A stretch of DNA of 64,000 nt from Barthelona sp. PCE. Taxonomy: Eukaryota; Metamonada: BaSk clade. Below are positions 40,701-47,800 of this stretch, piece after piece. Under the pieces are notes generated by a model. That model worked only from the letters and a program-made list of their open reading frames with translations. It was not told where the DNA came from and did not search any database. The stretch is from the NCBI GenBank assembly GCA_040285745.1, contig JAUFOR010000002.1, positions 558,001-622,000 of the forward strand, in the 5' to 3' direction. Each line of letters opens with the position of its first letter. Positions within the stretch are counted from its first letter, which is position 1. Position numbers and translations under genes: made by a program.

Positions 40701-43700
40701 TTGATAATCATCAGCTTTATACCGAGAGTGTACGCAAACTCAGCGTGTTGCTTGGTAGTATTTCCATGAAACTGTCAGCCGAAGCACATGGTAACCAAAA
40801 GAATAGCCATTTGCGTGTGGTAAGTGCAAGTCCTATGCTTAATAAGACGAAGAGTAATAACAAACGTCAGTCATTCTCAAACTTTGGTGAAATTGGAACT
40901 CCCAAGGCAACTACTCCAAACAATAAGCACTATAACACTCCCAATCCTCTTGAAACTCCCATGAAATTAATAGAAAGGAAGGATTCAGAATCAAGCGCGC
41001 GTTCTTTGATCAACGTTACTCAGTATGATCGGTCAGAGTTAGAACCCCTTGCTTTGTCAGCACTCCTTTCTTCGTTATGGATCCTGGTACCTAGTCTAAA
41101 CCCGAACTTTCACATTTCATTTGCGCGTGAAACGATTGAAGATCTCAGTAACCGTGGTCTCATGAGTCAGTGCAACGTCACAGATGAGTTTGTGAATGAT
41201 CTGATCAGCTCAATCACAAACATCGTCAACCAAGAGATGCGTGAGGAGATTTCAAACTATCGACCTCTTTCTGATGTGTATCACATTGAGCTTGAGGATT
41301 TACAAGACTATATTGATGCAAACGCACTCATGACTAACACGACTGCAGATATCAAGGTCACTGTTCTTGAAGAAGAGGGTGAGTTTGACAGTGATTTTGA
41401 GGAATCATTCAATGGTTTGGATAAAGTCATCGAGGACATTGATATTAGCAACTCTGATAGTGTTGAATGCAAGTCTGATGCCAGCATGGAAGAACGCTCC
41501 ATGTCAATGTCGCATCGATCCATACCTTCCACAGTAATCAAGGAAAAGAGCAAGGTCTCACTCACCTCTGAATCATCAACTCTCTCCTTTGGTTTTTCGC
41601 TTAGCAATCTTGATATACCCAATGGAATCGCTGCTGTACAGAACCCAATCGAAACAATTCTCGAGTGTGAAATAGAAGAAAGGATGTCACAGTGGAACAC
41701 AGTCACAATGAGCGATGACGTCTTTGCATCATCTATTGTTACATACATTGACACACATCGTGTTTCAATGTTCTATGATCCTATGAAGGTTTTGGACAAA
41801 TATTTCCAGTTCTGCTTTGAAAAGACAAGTACTATCAGTATTTATGATCTCACAAAGGAACGCATCATTGAAGGATTGCGAAAGGGTGAACATATTCATG
41901 TACTATCAGTTAATCCTGAGACTGAAATTCCAGCTTCCACTATTCCTCTCATTCGTAAGATTTCACAACCGGGCAACTTCTTTGAGGCTGGAACCGAATC
42001 TTTCGTCATCCCTCTCAGTTTCCATCTGACTTTCAGACTTGATGTCCCGGTTTCGAGTCCAAAGTTAGCCATGTCTCCTTTAGCATTCCTGCCAGCTGTA
42101 TCTCTTACGTACTCGACTCAGTTCATATTTGATCATTTGAGATATGAACTCATCAAAGCAGCTGACGAAAAGGTCTTCAAATTACTTATTACACTCCGAC
42201 AGTACGTTGAGTTCACGGAGCTTAAGATTGAAGATATATCTAAACGTATAACTGCCTTGCTTTCATCAACACCGCGCAACATTGCCAAAATTGTTGAAAA
42301 TGATAGCATCAATTCGTTAGATGTACTACTTAAAGAACTCTCACATACGCAATCCGTCAAGATATCAAGCAGACAAATGATTCAAAGTATTGAAAATAAC
42401 GTTTTCGATGTTTTCAGTGATTTTTGTTCAACTATCGCTGATATAATCAGTTTTGCCCAAACTTTCGGTGAATTTTGTGGTATCAAATCACTTAATCTCG
42501 AATTACCATTCATTATTGAGAGATCCCTTGCAATACTTGAAGATCCCTCCCGCTCAATTGAGCTTATTGAAAGTATTGTGCGAGAAATCGCTTTTAGCAT
42601 TCCCTATTACAGTGATCGTTTCTTGCTTACAATGTTCCTGTGCATTCGCACCAAGTTCACAGATACAATGATCATCACTGCATACCATGATTTACTAACT
42701 GCGGAGGATGGTTTTAGTGTCATCCGTAACTCATTTCCAAACGTTTTCTCAGTCGATTTCTTTGCAAATATTCAGGCAAATCAGGAATCTTTGCAGAACT
42801 GGGTTAACAGCCCAGATCCGTTCAACACTCCCATATCCTTTGCTCCGAACATTGAACCGATTCATCGTGCTCTTCTATTGATGGCTATCAACAGATCTGG
42901 TTTCTTTGAGACCTTTATTCGAATCTGTGAACCGACAATTTTCCGAAATCTCATCAAGCCGATCTTGTGCAACAGCAATGATTTTATTGTTAACGGTGTT
43001 CAACCAAAGGCAGGTTTGGATATTTACTGCTATCTTCATGAAGAATTCCATTTCTTACCAAAAGAATTGGTTACACTTAAATGCGTTGATGGCTTCAATG
43101 ATGATTGGCTTAAACACGATATGGTTCGAATCGTTGACTACAGTGATAACTACAGTGAGTTAGTTAAATTCTTACTTAAGAAAAGACCTGAGCAGAAGGT
43201 ATACTTGTTTGTGTTTGATGAACAGCTCAATAAGTTGCCTAATTCTATTTTACGTAGAGCCAGCTTTGCCAATTCTTTCTCTCATGTGAAAACTAAAGCA
43301 TCATACTCTTACCTAGAAGCACCCATGGTGTACTTTTCGATTGTACAGTATCTTTTGCTGACGATTTATGAGAAGGAAAAGCCAATAGTCGGTAAGCATC
43401 GTCAATCATCGGACTGGAACACCATTAACGCTCTGATCTTAGTGCATAGCTACATGGATTTCGTAAGCTATTCAGGTGCATCGTTTGCTGTGCATCGAAT
43501 GCTTCGCCGTATCATCAAATATTGCTGTCATTCCGGTCTTGAAGGCGATGAACTGATTAACGGTTTGTTGGGCAAGCACTTTAATAATGGAAATAGCCAG
43601 TATAACTCAATTGATGGAAACTATATTCTTCTGTTAAAGACATTCCGTATCCAACTGCTGAAATTACACAATTTCACTGATTTGATCAGGTTGACTGATC

Positions 43701-44779
43701 TAGACGATCTGTGCCTTGACATCTTGCATATTTTCTTTAAGCTTGGTATGTTGGGACGGTACGATCCAATCACCAATATGTCGATCACAAAGGGTGTTGG
43801 TGAAAGTGAACAGCGACTTTCATTCATGTCCACGCCCACCAACGGTCTAACTCTATTCCCGGACAAGCTGCAAAAGATCACAGACACGCTATTACAGGCA
43901 GTGTCACATGATCTTCCACTAAAGAGCGATTCACCACTGTATATGGACATGTCTCCACAATCCACGATGATTTTAACACATGTGAAGCTGTTACAACGGC
44001 TTAAGAGCTCAATTCAAGAGGATTGCAACTTCATTATTACGACTTTACACGGTGAACTGTCTGGATCATCGTTAGTTTTCAAGACTCTTGCTCTCATGCT
44101 CATCAACGAGTTTATTCCTTATTCTTGGGCTTCCATCGCATATCCTTACTCTCAAGTACTGGGAAACCCTTCAGATAAGTATCCTCTTGCTTTGCTGAAG
44201 AAGGTTCCTATTTTTGAGTTCGCACGATGTATTGAGGCTCAATTCAAGTCTACACACATGCTTCTCACCAAGCTCCGCAAGAGCGCACTTAAGTTGGCGG
44301 ACATTTTCAACTCACATGTGTTCTATTGTCCTATCTTCCCGGCTTTCCATTACATTATCCAAACAACTGCACTGTATGCAGCAATGGAGAAAAAGTTCGA
44401 TAACTATTCAATCGTTGTTCATCCCAGTGATTTGGACATTGAATTTGATGCATTTGTATCCAAGGGAGTGTGTTCGAAGAGTATAATCAAGTGTTCCATG
44501 TTCCCAGTTCAGCATGCTCGCTTCCTTAACTATGAGAATAAGGATGAGCGCGCTATTGTTCAGTCCTTTGATAACATTGATTACGTTGAAAATGCAACGG
44601 TGCGTGTTGTTGAAACAAGTATCGCAAGACGTTCAGGATGGGTATCTTCATCGATGGGCGTGCTTGGTTACTATTTACCAAAATTCCTTGATCGCATTTA
44701 TCTCGGTGGTTTTTCTGTTGGTCATGAAGACATTAGTCTCATAGAAAACATCGTTATTGGTGACTTTAAGGTATTTTAA
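28715..44779 (+). CDS. giant dynein heavy-chain-like protein, no canonical P-loops (pseudo-dynein)
   Basis: 5354 residues, complete, longer than the usual 4100-4700 of heavy chains. The tail/linker occupies about 1-2300. Degenerate AAA positions follow: AAA1 at 2320 (ALVGAGCAFSDEI for GPAGTGKTET), AAA2 at 2610 (NFVICGSEHGPYSVFKNLL), AAA3 at 3082 (ERIVFTVSHMERATRKSLDF) and AAA4 at 3379 (ISFINGSGIDKFSILSNF). None has GxxxxGK[S/T]. K3097-S3098 and K3389…S3391 look like remnants of the AAA3 and AAA4 P-loop lysine and serine. A coiled coil at about 3725-3795, a globular region at 3800-3930 ending ITGIYEWVQSFIDIRD, and a returning coil to 4025 correspond to the stalk and microtubule-binding tip. 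An AAA5-like region (residues about 4430-4560) and a long C-terminal region follow. Ser/Gly-rich inserts lie at about 2916-2970. The start lies head-to-head with the cullin gene. Confidence 0.78.
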   Translation: MLSNLLLERNPDARDNFTELFRNKFATVLGRSAADKMFEDDLFINNLRNFALDGARIGLFISILRTGGFRNTTITFYFYNDIKEALDNFESNFEMVFLLRLSTGFAISTFNPHMFIHELVHFQSGVVTSLFKAFSPPKQGKGGNILEKALSDYISSCYALMPSVSELPLLDVLEHNRGNNALFISIGKLWILLLRDTISTKRNITYLSDEVNWWENRVESLTKLLKNLKTTDVNHILKNGESIEPRLVAEIRALIKSVSDSLVIAKSNSKFLNVGLLYFQDLESNTDFSKTVYFLRAVFEVIDQIITKSPYYGTEEHLDLLLSSVVSNVISHVRKYIDSENNLCIDRFINEKNEFIADSLDFFKDHAYDYSCKCRMSLVVCREMKKLFMDYRSQQDDEEHEGNIWSAVQTISCFKELDFCIDRCMDMYEVFLITADVNLLHCISFPLIVTKEPVEQQRKTAFDADEASVILHRVPDTYVEFLLSFFVELKEIILDNYDEEKYKSKYKNLFEIERSQWSKCFFTFSQKIQMLEINLTPCIDYFLGSVMYLGTKLELLSFCRPFVQNPLLQCMSRAVRKHLLLTLHDSFSYSCFLYNQIKLIIPGVSQSAIKLPSISILFDHRNTIANVKSWDLLASDSKRKTFSTVLSKRNIVSSSGSFMGELGEDDESYQHYCDIFDFLYSMYNLVEKFIYELENIGVSRLVEVSAVTEDDTVLEDPPELEELLHLDPCSSKIVISVSLLQRLFNQQIDFLVSIRTVIIEKVMAFVESVVEDFEFKWTDISMFLSSSLLLEGRVPGQYLINENLSLQHVMKVVGELLRRLECSYINFDDKNVLDVVYRGLSKRILRIPKAFLVFKVVYSSLHFSLTAYASVISKLTLTMKKLLHQDLAKAENEFQTAVTSLTWKTHASFSHCKVLSTLVKFLRKKSGALLNVFVTIEDFFKSLQKQRIQILPDESSVYLFLKKNNSIHNKIEEQIEVFNETLRKELLVAYHSLAIGDHDPLWLQFLESVSTSVTSHIHDLIISELDLFRRVVFEETDFLIIGRTSLLGDRIVTIPSYNQRISSSTSILQQLLSHPRAPLLDFRNEKAISLDFLVTFHIHSLLRLLAIINFPDLNSLNDDQELKLLNTPRQSTGKNTTEYNMDEKPHVSEVLKFLCNDKQINIICKDLIDYVRELSFEMNTNITDTFAEFVTIINSSDRSLFSSDFDTAYATLNMDERSELTSIDELLTMLPAFNSARASITSIEKVSERVNSIQQLFKLGFIVLKTDDVIHALKTRLSRLSVNLKVKVKKTVRIFFDFLNNVIENYFFDFNQHYRILSNVGISVELTMDIVEKPMKILELFRDEVKNIEVILSSSTKFIAFLSNTELFSADSEMIVKLKDKTLLMLDRLGTCTDLCNDMFPMVQKLSTSLQSSIYTRLEEFNEVVSEYQGVLVQKIPFGSVVEFKDVPAVRKNCKEALANIESFSKTFLHKTKRFQRIIDYLKNTHKLSHFESNLENLDTIKLTISEFKAFWKTVNDTADTIEFYRTAMFKDVDLNELESTCNRLLLSVEHLENVRFYCENIPNFFVWTEEIRVLLSVFPYLKPLNEDYFITYHWRHLSNLVEMELDIKREFPILELSVRILRSVEISEALAHISHEAKLESGTLKDIATLENQWFFTKFQLSTCNLTYSKYSPLGKLENAHKLPNLTNDDFKMNGNIEEEQEEDLSASPLLSNITFDHKEDATQVFKHFYLTGISSYCDFEYHESPFFNTHLLNIFSDGLVAAANNLPLFKQLEDAFTILNKTALQTTPRMMNSLKQWKERLSAIREVIRRLFVLSFKMDATIALLALSNPIKEAEVNNEKIVEVFEVLEPIFVNDVLNDYYELLRALARCVSVLLVLDNDSMLRHLARVEDKCHKFITNVVPTAFGYEVNNCPRLGFVGVSHICVFGIILMKVIVRREGLIADGNMSQLNTPSTVNSAGSVGSETSYFSRLTGERLALDWIISAAFPSCSGVKIRHDHIVGMLEAYSPYVLKLSPPLSLHVTSFSSVLNTLESIMNLSVSGLYERAAVFERQILESNTLDAEEFITTLSELPMYVARTLFESVLHHISITKPAKYAEFVVDCKSILAKADDIRFEIANREYEYSKFFLPHQISAGVIDPFFVRSVMEGVTMSMAFNEKKKASENTSAENPSSKHEEGYYEGYSGASRDYDHHKYELGGISELGGISELGGISELGDISEMGGISEGAIKSRENSVREILAMEVNDDVLADLKSNEHLVVSIPFIYDFTTAQMTANDEGLKCTFSSQFINSKAVPVLYPDLIDCLQSIISCLNERMAMALVGAGCAFSDEIITAFSGYLMQQVLVVNCVNLTSNLNSLELFEVGLNFRFTAAKVSKATIILTNYETLHQAHRNIIHKLWMSSMVSLLIISNQVGYKEVPLCTKALVLKRDFGIYGTFLYTNFLSILQFQEYTFISGLAYLLSATLNRILSIGRQIGWKAIFRRKSLRRLLAGAKFLYHRVTKGKTMNDDEKFQTFRDCSAFILFRMIKENALPHTSHSYTNSVNSAIEFPGFAYSVLMLLGSNFSEYQKIKFGDNYDVYRDSRVNIECVDTSIVSHIFMYESLRYQYDNFVICGSEHGPYSVFKNLLQAIIDYSSSRYGKRAYLKYIILTPSVFSTFSDFREHAIAMILDLLRVFSLDIADMEKKPRLTIFLGIAGAITTSLSDFLVELRINLIQIYRPMFPDLSLPKFYCFLNYDTSQTININRNMYFIEPYRQLDQLAVQSKSFQQTTSWHDLSAVQDWGFLLFNDYYVPTTEHSMSYAIHRGNFPQISASLGGSSASDALVCLMAKFIEQKPDAYPSIFLFFFGLESRIDYMFRLYNSFSPPQAHALQILIWSVYQALYIGLRSDYRNSLNSFLRHSIAAYLANKTTSGSQFFSLGSGIFTNRSGASGKQVGSTARFSMGGGSTVRSGQTSGRSSARSFDRIGDMIVSSLYKYMAFDVDSGDEECLRLSPTAVFPLITSRLLGDLDFNICNERFLLVNYNPYYCDHPIVKVLKEREFAVKHFTYEMPESISIKQLSKEISDLLERWKLSVVKPLDINERIVFTVSHMERATRKSLDFINSLCTNKKFFEMNSSINVTFEQTFFVLTVDCFNHSYTHHSNDISNLPTKFSGYFPIDCRLIEVPNRKDFEVDQLANMLNITHKEPEFEYLMVVVDCIHYVQRALSKHLLSALGSEQFNFSKEQIPDLLKALAQFRPNPKKFGLSILSFLVFLIKAFWISRCKLESELSYAVDLVDDVIKHYVPAALVVEMLKTNEILFVHKNIIDVLNSSSSTKTLFHNEEVFVGEFYLVTDVDLYRHRSFRFLSITDMDNIQAFPMIALQQVTIATMITFIDHQHISFINGSGIDKFSILSNFVKYVFVALEGVKRPQDYTVEFIKIELEHMLNIDELIVRILKKIILSNERLILLIPSDVLIQLLDYQDEMIHAFLSLRDLCDGSHNYNRIFFKNHKLSHEFREEVDLYLDNHGGHKFFLKALKNIKLIFGLHPQMLVDDRMHDILKPFISTKFTICSTNYVNDDFVVSAQDRFIQLTLQHKKTIERELMVKQQHEEEKIRKNFFKGEVKKKQHMTLDLRKVSSVLSTSERDSLSYHLAPMYARFSEYFCVFGKPSLKKGISIIPEYDYRFCIPFIDYQHHEHFYGRYIEDVFNMILMMRRFFSKRLNISNILNSFLEWCRNLLSKSSHHRNELNTKLQSLNNEAHNILTSFVKEKAQQDQLIKKDEQLSGAVGDLQKKAEEEQGKYEFRAASFHRAASKFKNIPPIINDLVSYQKHQKNVSSTKRSAKYNMIATAFRHMMLMNQFNPTMDMIIFCFMMLIGEGQIHDDMRSIFDKFKGYITNLDDLKTILSDFDIQRVKLDVYLFVRKSFNELVFGPDVELNVIITGIYEWVQSFIDIRDVLVEVEMLRKKSDDAQREFKMGVSKAKHASDFVISSTSRIDHLQGRFAEITSDKSSLTSEIDNHQLYTESVRKLSVLLGSISMKLSAEAHGNQKNSHLRVVSASPMLNKTKSNNKRQSFSNFGEIGTPKATTPNNKHYNTPNPLETPMKLIERKDSESSARSLINVTQYDRSELEPLALSALLSSLWILVPSLNPNFHISFARETIEDLSNRGLMSQCNVTDEFVNDLISSITNIVNQEMREEISNYRPLSDVYHIELEDLQDYIDANALMTNTTADIKVTVLEEEGEFDSDFEESFNGLDKVIEDIDISNSDSVECKSDASMEERSMSMSHRSIPSTVIKEKSKVSLTSESSTLSFGFSLSNLDIPNGIAAVQNPIETILECEIEERMSQWNTVTMSDDVFASSIVTYIDTHRVSMFYDPMKVLDKYFQFCFEKTSTISIYDLTKERIIEGLRKGEHIHVLSVNPETEIPASTIPLIRKISQPGNFFEAGTESFVIPLSFHLTFRLDVPVSSPKLAMSPLAFLPAVSLTYSTQFIFDHLRYELIKAADEKVFKLLITLRQYVEFTELKIEDISKRITALLSSTPRNIAKIVENDSINSLDVLLKELSHTQSVKISSRQMIQSIENNVFDVFSDFCSTIADIISFAQTFGEFCGIKSLNLELPFIIERSLAILEDPSRSIELIESIVREIAFSIPYYSDRFLLTMFLCIRTKFTDTMIITAYHDLLTAEDGFSVIRNSFPNVFSVDFFANIQANQESLQNWVNSPDPFNTPISFAPNIEPIHRALLLMAINRSGFFETFIRICEPTIFRNLIKPILCNSNDFIVNGVQPKAGLDIYCYLHEEFHFLPKELVTLKCVDGFNDDWLKHDMVRIVDYSDNYSELVKFLLKKRPEQKVYLFVFDEQLNKLPNSILRRASFANSFSHVKTKASYSYLEAPMVYFSIVQYLLLTIYEKEKPIVGKHRQSSDWNTINALILVHSYMDFVSYSGASFAVHRMLRRIIKYCCHSGLEGDELINGLLGKHFNNGNSQYNSIDGNYILLLKTFRIQLLKLHNFTDLIRLTDLDDLCLDILHIFFKLGMLGRYDPITNMSITKGVGESEQRLSFMSTPTNGLTLFPDKLQKITDTLLQAVSHDLPLKSDSPLYMDMSPQSTMILTHVKLLQRLKSSIQEDCNFIITTLHGELSGSSLVFKTLALMLINEFIPYSWASIAYPYSQVLGNPSDKYPLALLKKVPIFEFARCIEAQFKSTHMLLTKLRKSALKLADIFNSHVFYCPIFPAFHYIIQTTALYAAMEKKFDNYSIVVHPSDLDIEFDAFVSKGVCSKSIIKCSMFPVQHARFLNYENKDERAIVQSFDNIDYVENATVRVVETSIARRSGWVSSSMGVLGYYLPKFLDRIYLGGFSVGHEDISLIENIVIGDFKVF
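35303..35392 (+). repeat. 18-bp in-frame minisatellite (ELGGIS x5)
   Basis: Five tandem 18-bp units encode ELGGIS, ELGGIS, ELGGIS, ELGDIS, EMGGIS inside the dynein-like gene, just before the AAA1-like region. The first two units are identical in DNA and the later ones diverge. The surrounding residues are acidic and Tyr-rich, consistent with a disordered linker. Confidence 0.9.
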
Positions 44780-44808
44780 TTACCTATGTAAAAGTATCTA
44801 TTTATTAA

Positions 44809-47800
44809 TTACTCATGATTGTTGTTGAAATGGCTTCTTTGATCAGATAATTGTCTTCTGAACGTATCAATGCTATCTCTAATGCTATGTGCAAGTCCGG
44901 TACTCGATCTATCCGAGTGCAGACGCAATTTTGACATAATAACCGATTTATCGACAGTGTTTGTCTCTCCAAGGTCAATATACCGTAATGTGCTCGAGGG
45001 TTCCTCTTGAGCAAAAGTTATGTGATCAAGACTGTCGACAGACTCTGTGTCAACAGGAACAGGAACAGAAGCAGGCTTGGGAATGAAGTTAGTGTTTTGA
45101 AGTGCTGCAAAGTTAGCATTAGCTTCTAAGGAACGAATATGCATATTCTTCTCGTGCAACTCCTCTTTCAACATTGCAATTTTATGATCCTTATTCACAT
45201 AAATACTCGTAGCACTCGATAATTTATACTTTGCCTGACGCTCCTTCTTCTTCATCTCCTCCAACTCCAATTGTGTGCTGTTAAGACGTGCTTGAAGGCG
45301 GAGACGTTCTGTTAATAGGCTTTCCACATATTCTTGCGTTGATTGATAGCTTTCACCACTTGATACTGATGATTCTGGCTCAATAGTACGAGTTATGTTC
45401 TCATGTGCATAAACTTTGGGATTCTGCTGCTTAAGATGTTCTCTGCGCTTGTAAGGACTTTCAACTTGAGGATGAGGAAGCTTACGCTTAACTACAGACT
45501 TAACCTTGAAAAGACGTTTTAATGCCTTCTTCAATGAACGAACACTGTTAGGTTGATTCAAACTCATATCAAATGTGGTGCTACCCTCATTAATTTGAGA
45601 GGCCATTGTTCGTACTGTGCTCTGGTACGCCTCTAAATGACCCTTCGCTTTAATAGTCTCCTCGCGCTGATTGCAGATCCTCTTCTTAAGATGTTGAAGA
45701 ACTGCCCTAGCTTGCTCATAAGTATTTGAAGAGACTGGAAGACTCATATCCTTCGACACCTTCGCGAACACATTTCTCAACTTTGAGTGCTCCTTGTAAA
45801 CATCACTGGACAGTTCATCCTCTAAATCCTTCTTCTGCTTCAAAACATCATTATATTTCACCCGAAGAGATGAATGATCGGCTTTAAGCTTGCTGGTATT
45901 CTTGAGTAATGACTCAACATTCTTCTGCAATGTGTCCATCGATTCGTTGTGGATACCAATGAAGCGACGATACTCAGCATCCATTGAGATACGAAGATTC
46001 TCGACGTTATAAATCCAGTGGCTCTCCATTCCTCTCCTTTCCTCTTTGAGAGATTCATTTTCTTCCTTTAGCACTCTCTTTTCTTCAGAAGTCACACGTA
46101 AATCTTCAGTTATCGATTCCACCAAGTGTTCATAATGTGAAAACTTCTCCTCATCCTGGTCTCTCTTTGTGATCAAAAGAGCTGTGTTCTCCAACTGTGT
46201 TGCCTCAATAGAAGTAAGGTGCTCCCTTAGAAGAATCAGTTCACTGTTCAATAAATCGTTGGCTTCTTTCATGCGTGAATACTCTTTCTCGTTAGTCTCA
46301 TAATCCTCTATTCTATTCTTCAGCACTGTATTTTCCTCCTTTAGTTCAATACAGTATTCTGTTGCCTCCTTGAAACTAGTCTCAAGTGAATCAACAACAC
46401 TAAAAGCTTCTTGATACTCACGAATTTGTTGCTCAAGAAGCATAACTGTAACATCATCCTCTTCTTTTGCAGCGCGGAGCTCGATGATCTCTTCAGAGAC
46501 ACGAGAGTGGTCATCCTTGGAAGCAGCAATTGTGCGCTCGTACTCATCGATCTTGGCATTCAGCTCTGTGATCTGGTCGGGGAGAGGTGACAGTTCATCA
46601 ATGGTTTTCTCACATCGAGAGATCTCGGAAACAGCCTCCTCCATGCGCTTGGTGAGAGCCATGAGCTCTTCATCCTTGGCAGCAACATCATCGGCAGCCT
46701 TACTCTTTGCAGCGCGGAGCTCGATGATCTCTTCAGAGACACGAGAGTGGTCATCCTTGGAAGCAGCAATTGTGCGCTCGTACTCATCGATCTTGGCATT
46801 CAGCTCTGTGATCTGGTCGGGGAGAGGTGACAGTTCATCAATGGTTTTCTCACATCGAGAGATCTCGGAAACAGCCTCCTCCATGCGCTTGGTGAGAGCC
46901 ATGAGCTCTTCATCCTTGGCAGCAACATCATCGGCAGCCTTACTCTTTGCAGCGCGGAGCTCGATGATCTCTTCAGAGACACGAGAGTGGTCATCCTTGG
47001 AAGCAGCAATTGTGCGCTCGTACTCATCGATCTTGGCATTCAGCTCTGTGATCTGGTCGGGGAGAGGTGACAGTTCATCAATGGTTTTCTCACATCGAGA
47101 GATCTCGGAAACAGCCTCCTCCATGCGCTTGGTGAGAGCCATGAGCTCTTCATCCTTGGCAGCAACATCATCGGCAGCCTTACTCTTTGCAGCGCGGAGC
47201 TCGATGATCTCTTCAGAGACACGAGAGTGGTCATCCTTGGAAGCAGCAATTGTGCGCTCGTACTCATCGATCTTGGCATTCAGCTCTGTGATCTGGTCGG
47301 GGAGAGGTGACAGTTCATCAATGGTTTTCTCACATCGAGAGATCTCGGAAACAGCCTCCTCCATGCGCTTGGTGAGAGCCATGAGCTCTTCATCCTTGGC
47401 AGCAACATCATCGGCAGCCTTACTCTTTGCAGCGCGGAGCTCGATGATCTCTTCAGAGACACGAGAGTGGTCATCCTTGGAAGCAGCAATTGTGCGCTCG
47501 TACTCATCGATCTTGGCATTCAGCTCTGTGATCTGGTCGGGGAGAGGTGACAGTTCATCAATGGTTTTCTCACATCGAGAGATCTCGGAAACAGCCTCCT
47601 CCATGCGCTTGGTGAGAGCCATGAGCTCTGCATCCTTGGCAGCAACATCATCGGCAGCCTTACTCTTTGCAGCGCGGAGCTCGATGATCTCTTCAGAGAC
47701 ACGAGAGTGGTCATCCTTGGAAGCAGCAATTGTGCGCTCGTACTCATCGATCTTGGCATTCAGCTCTGTGATCTGGTCGGGGAGAGGTGACAGTTCATCA

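Noticed and set aside
28715-44779. Decaying dynein pseudogene
   Set aside because: More than 16 kb without a stop or frameshift, and the second giant is equally open, so the loss of P-loops is not due to loss of coding constraint.
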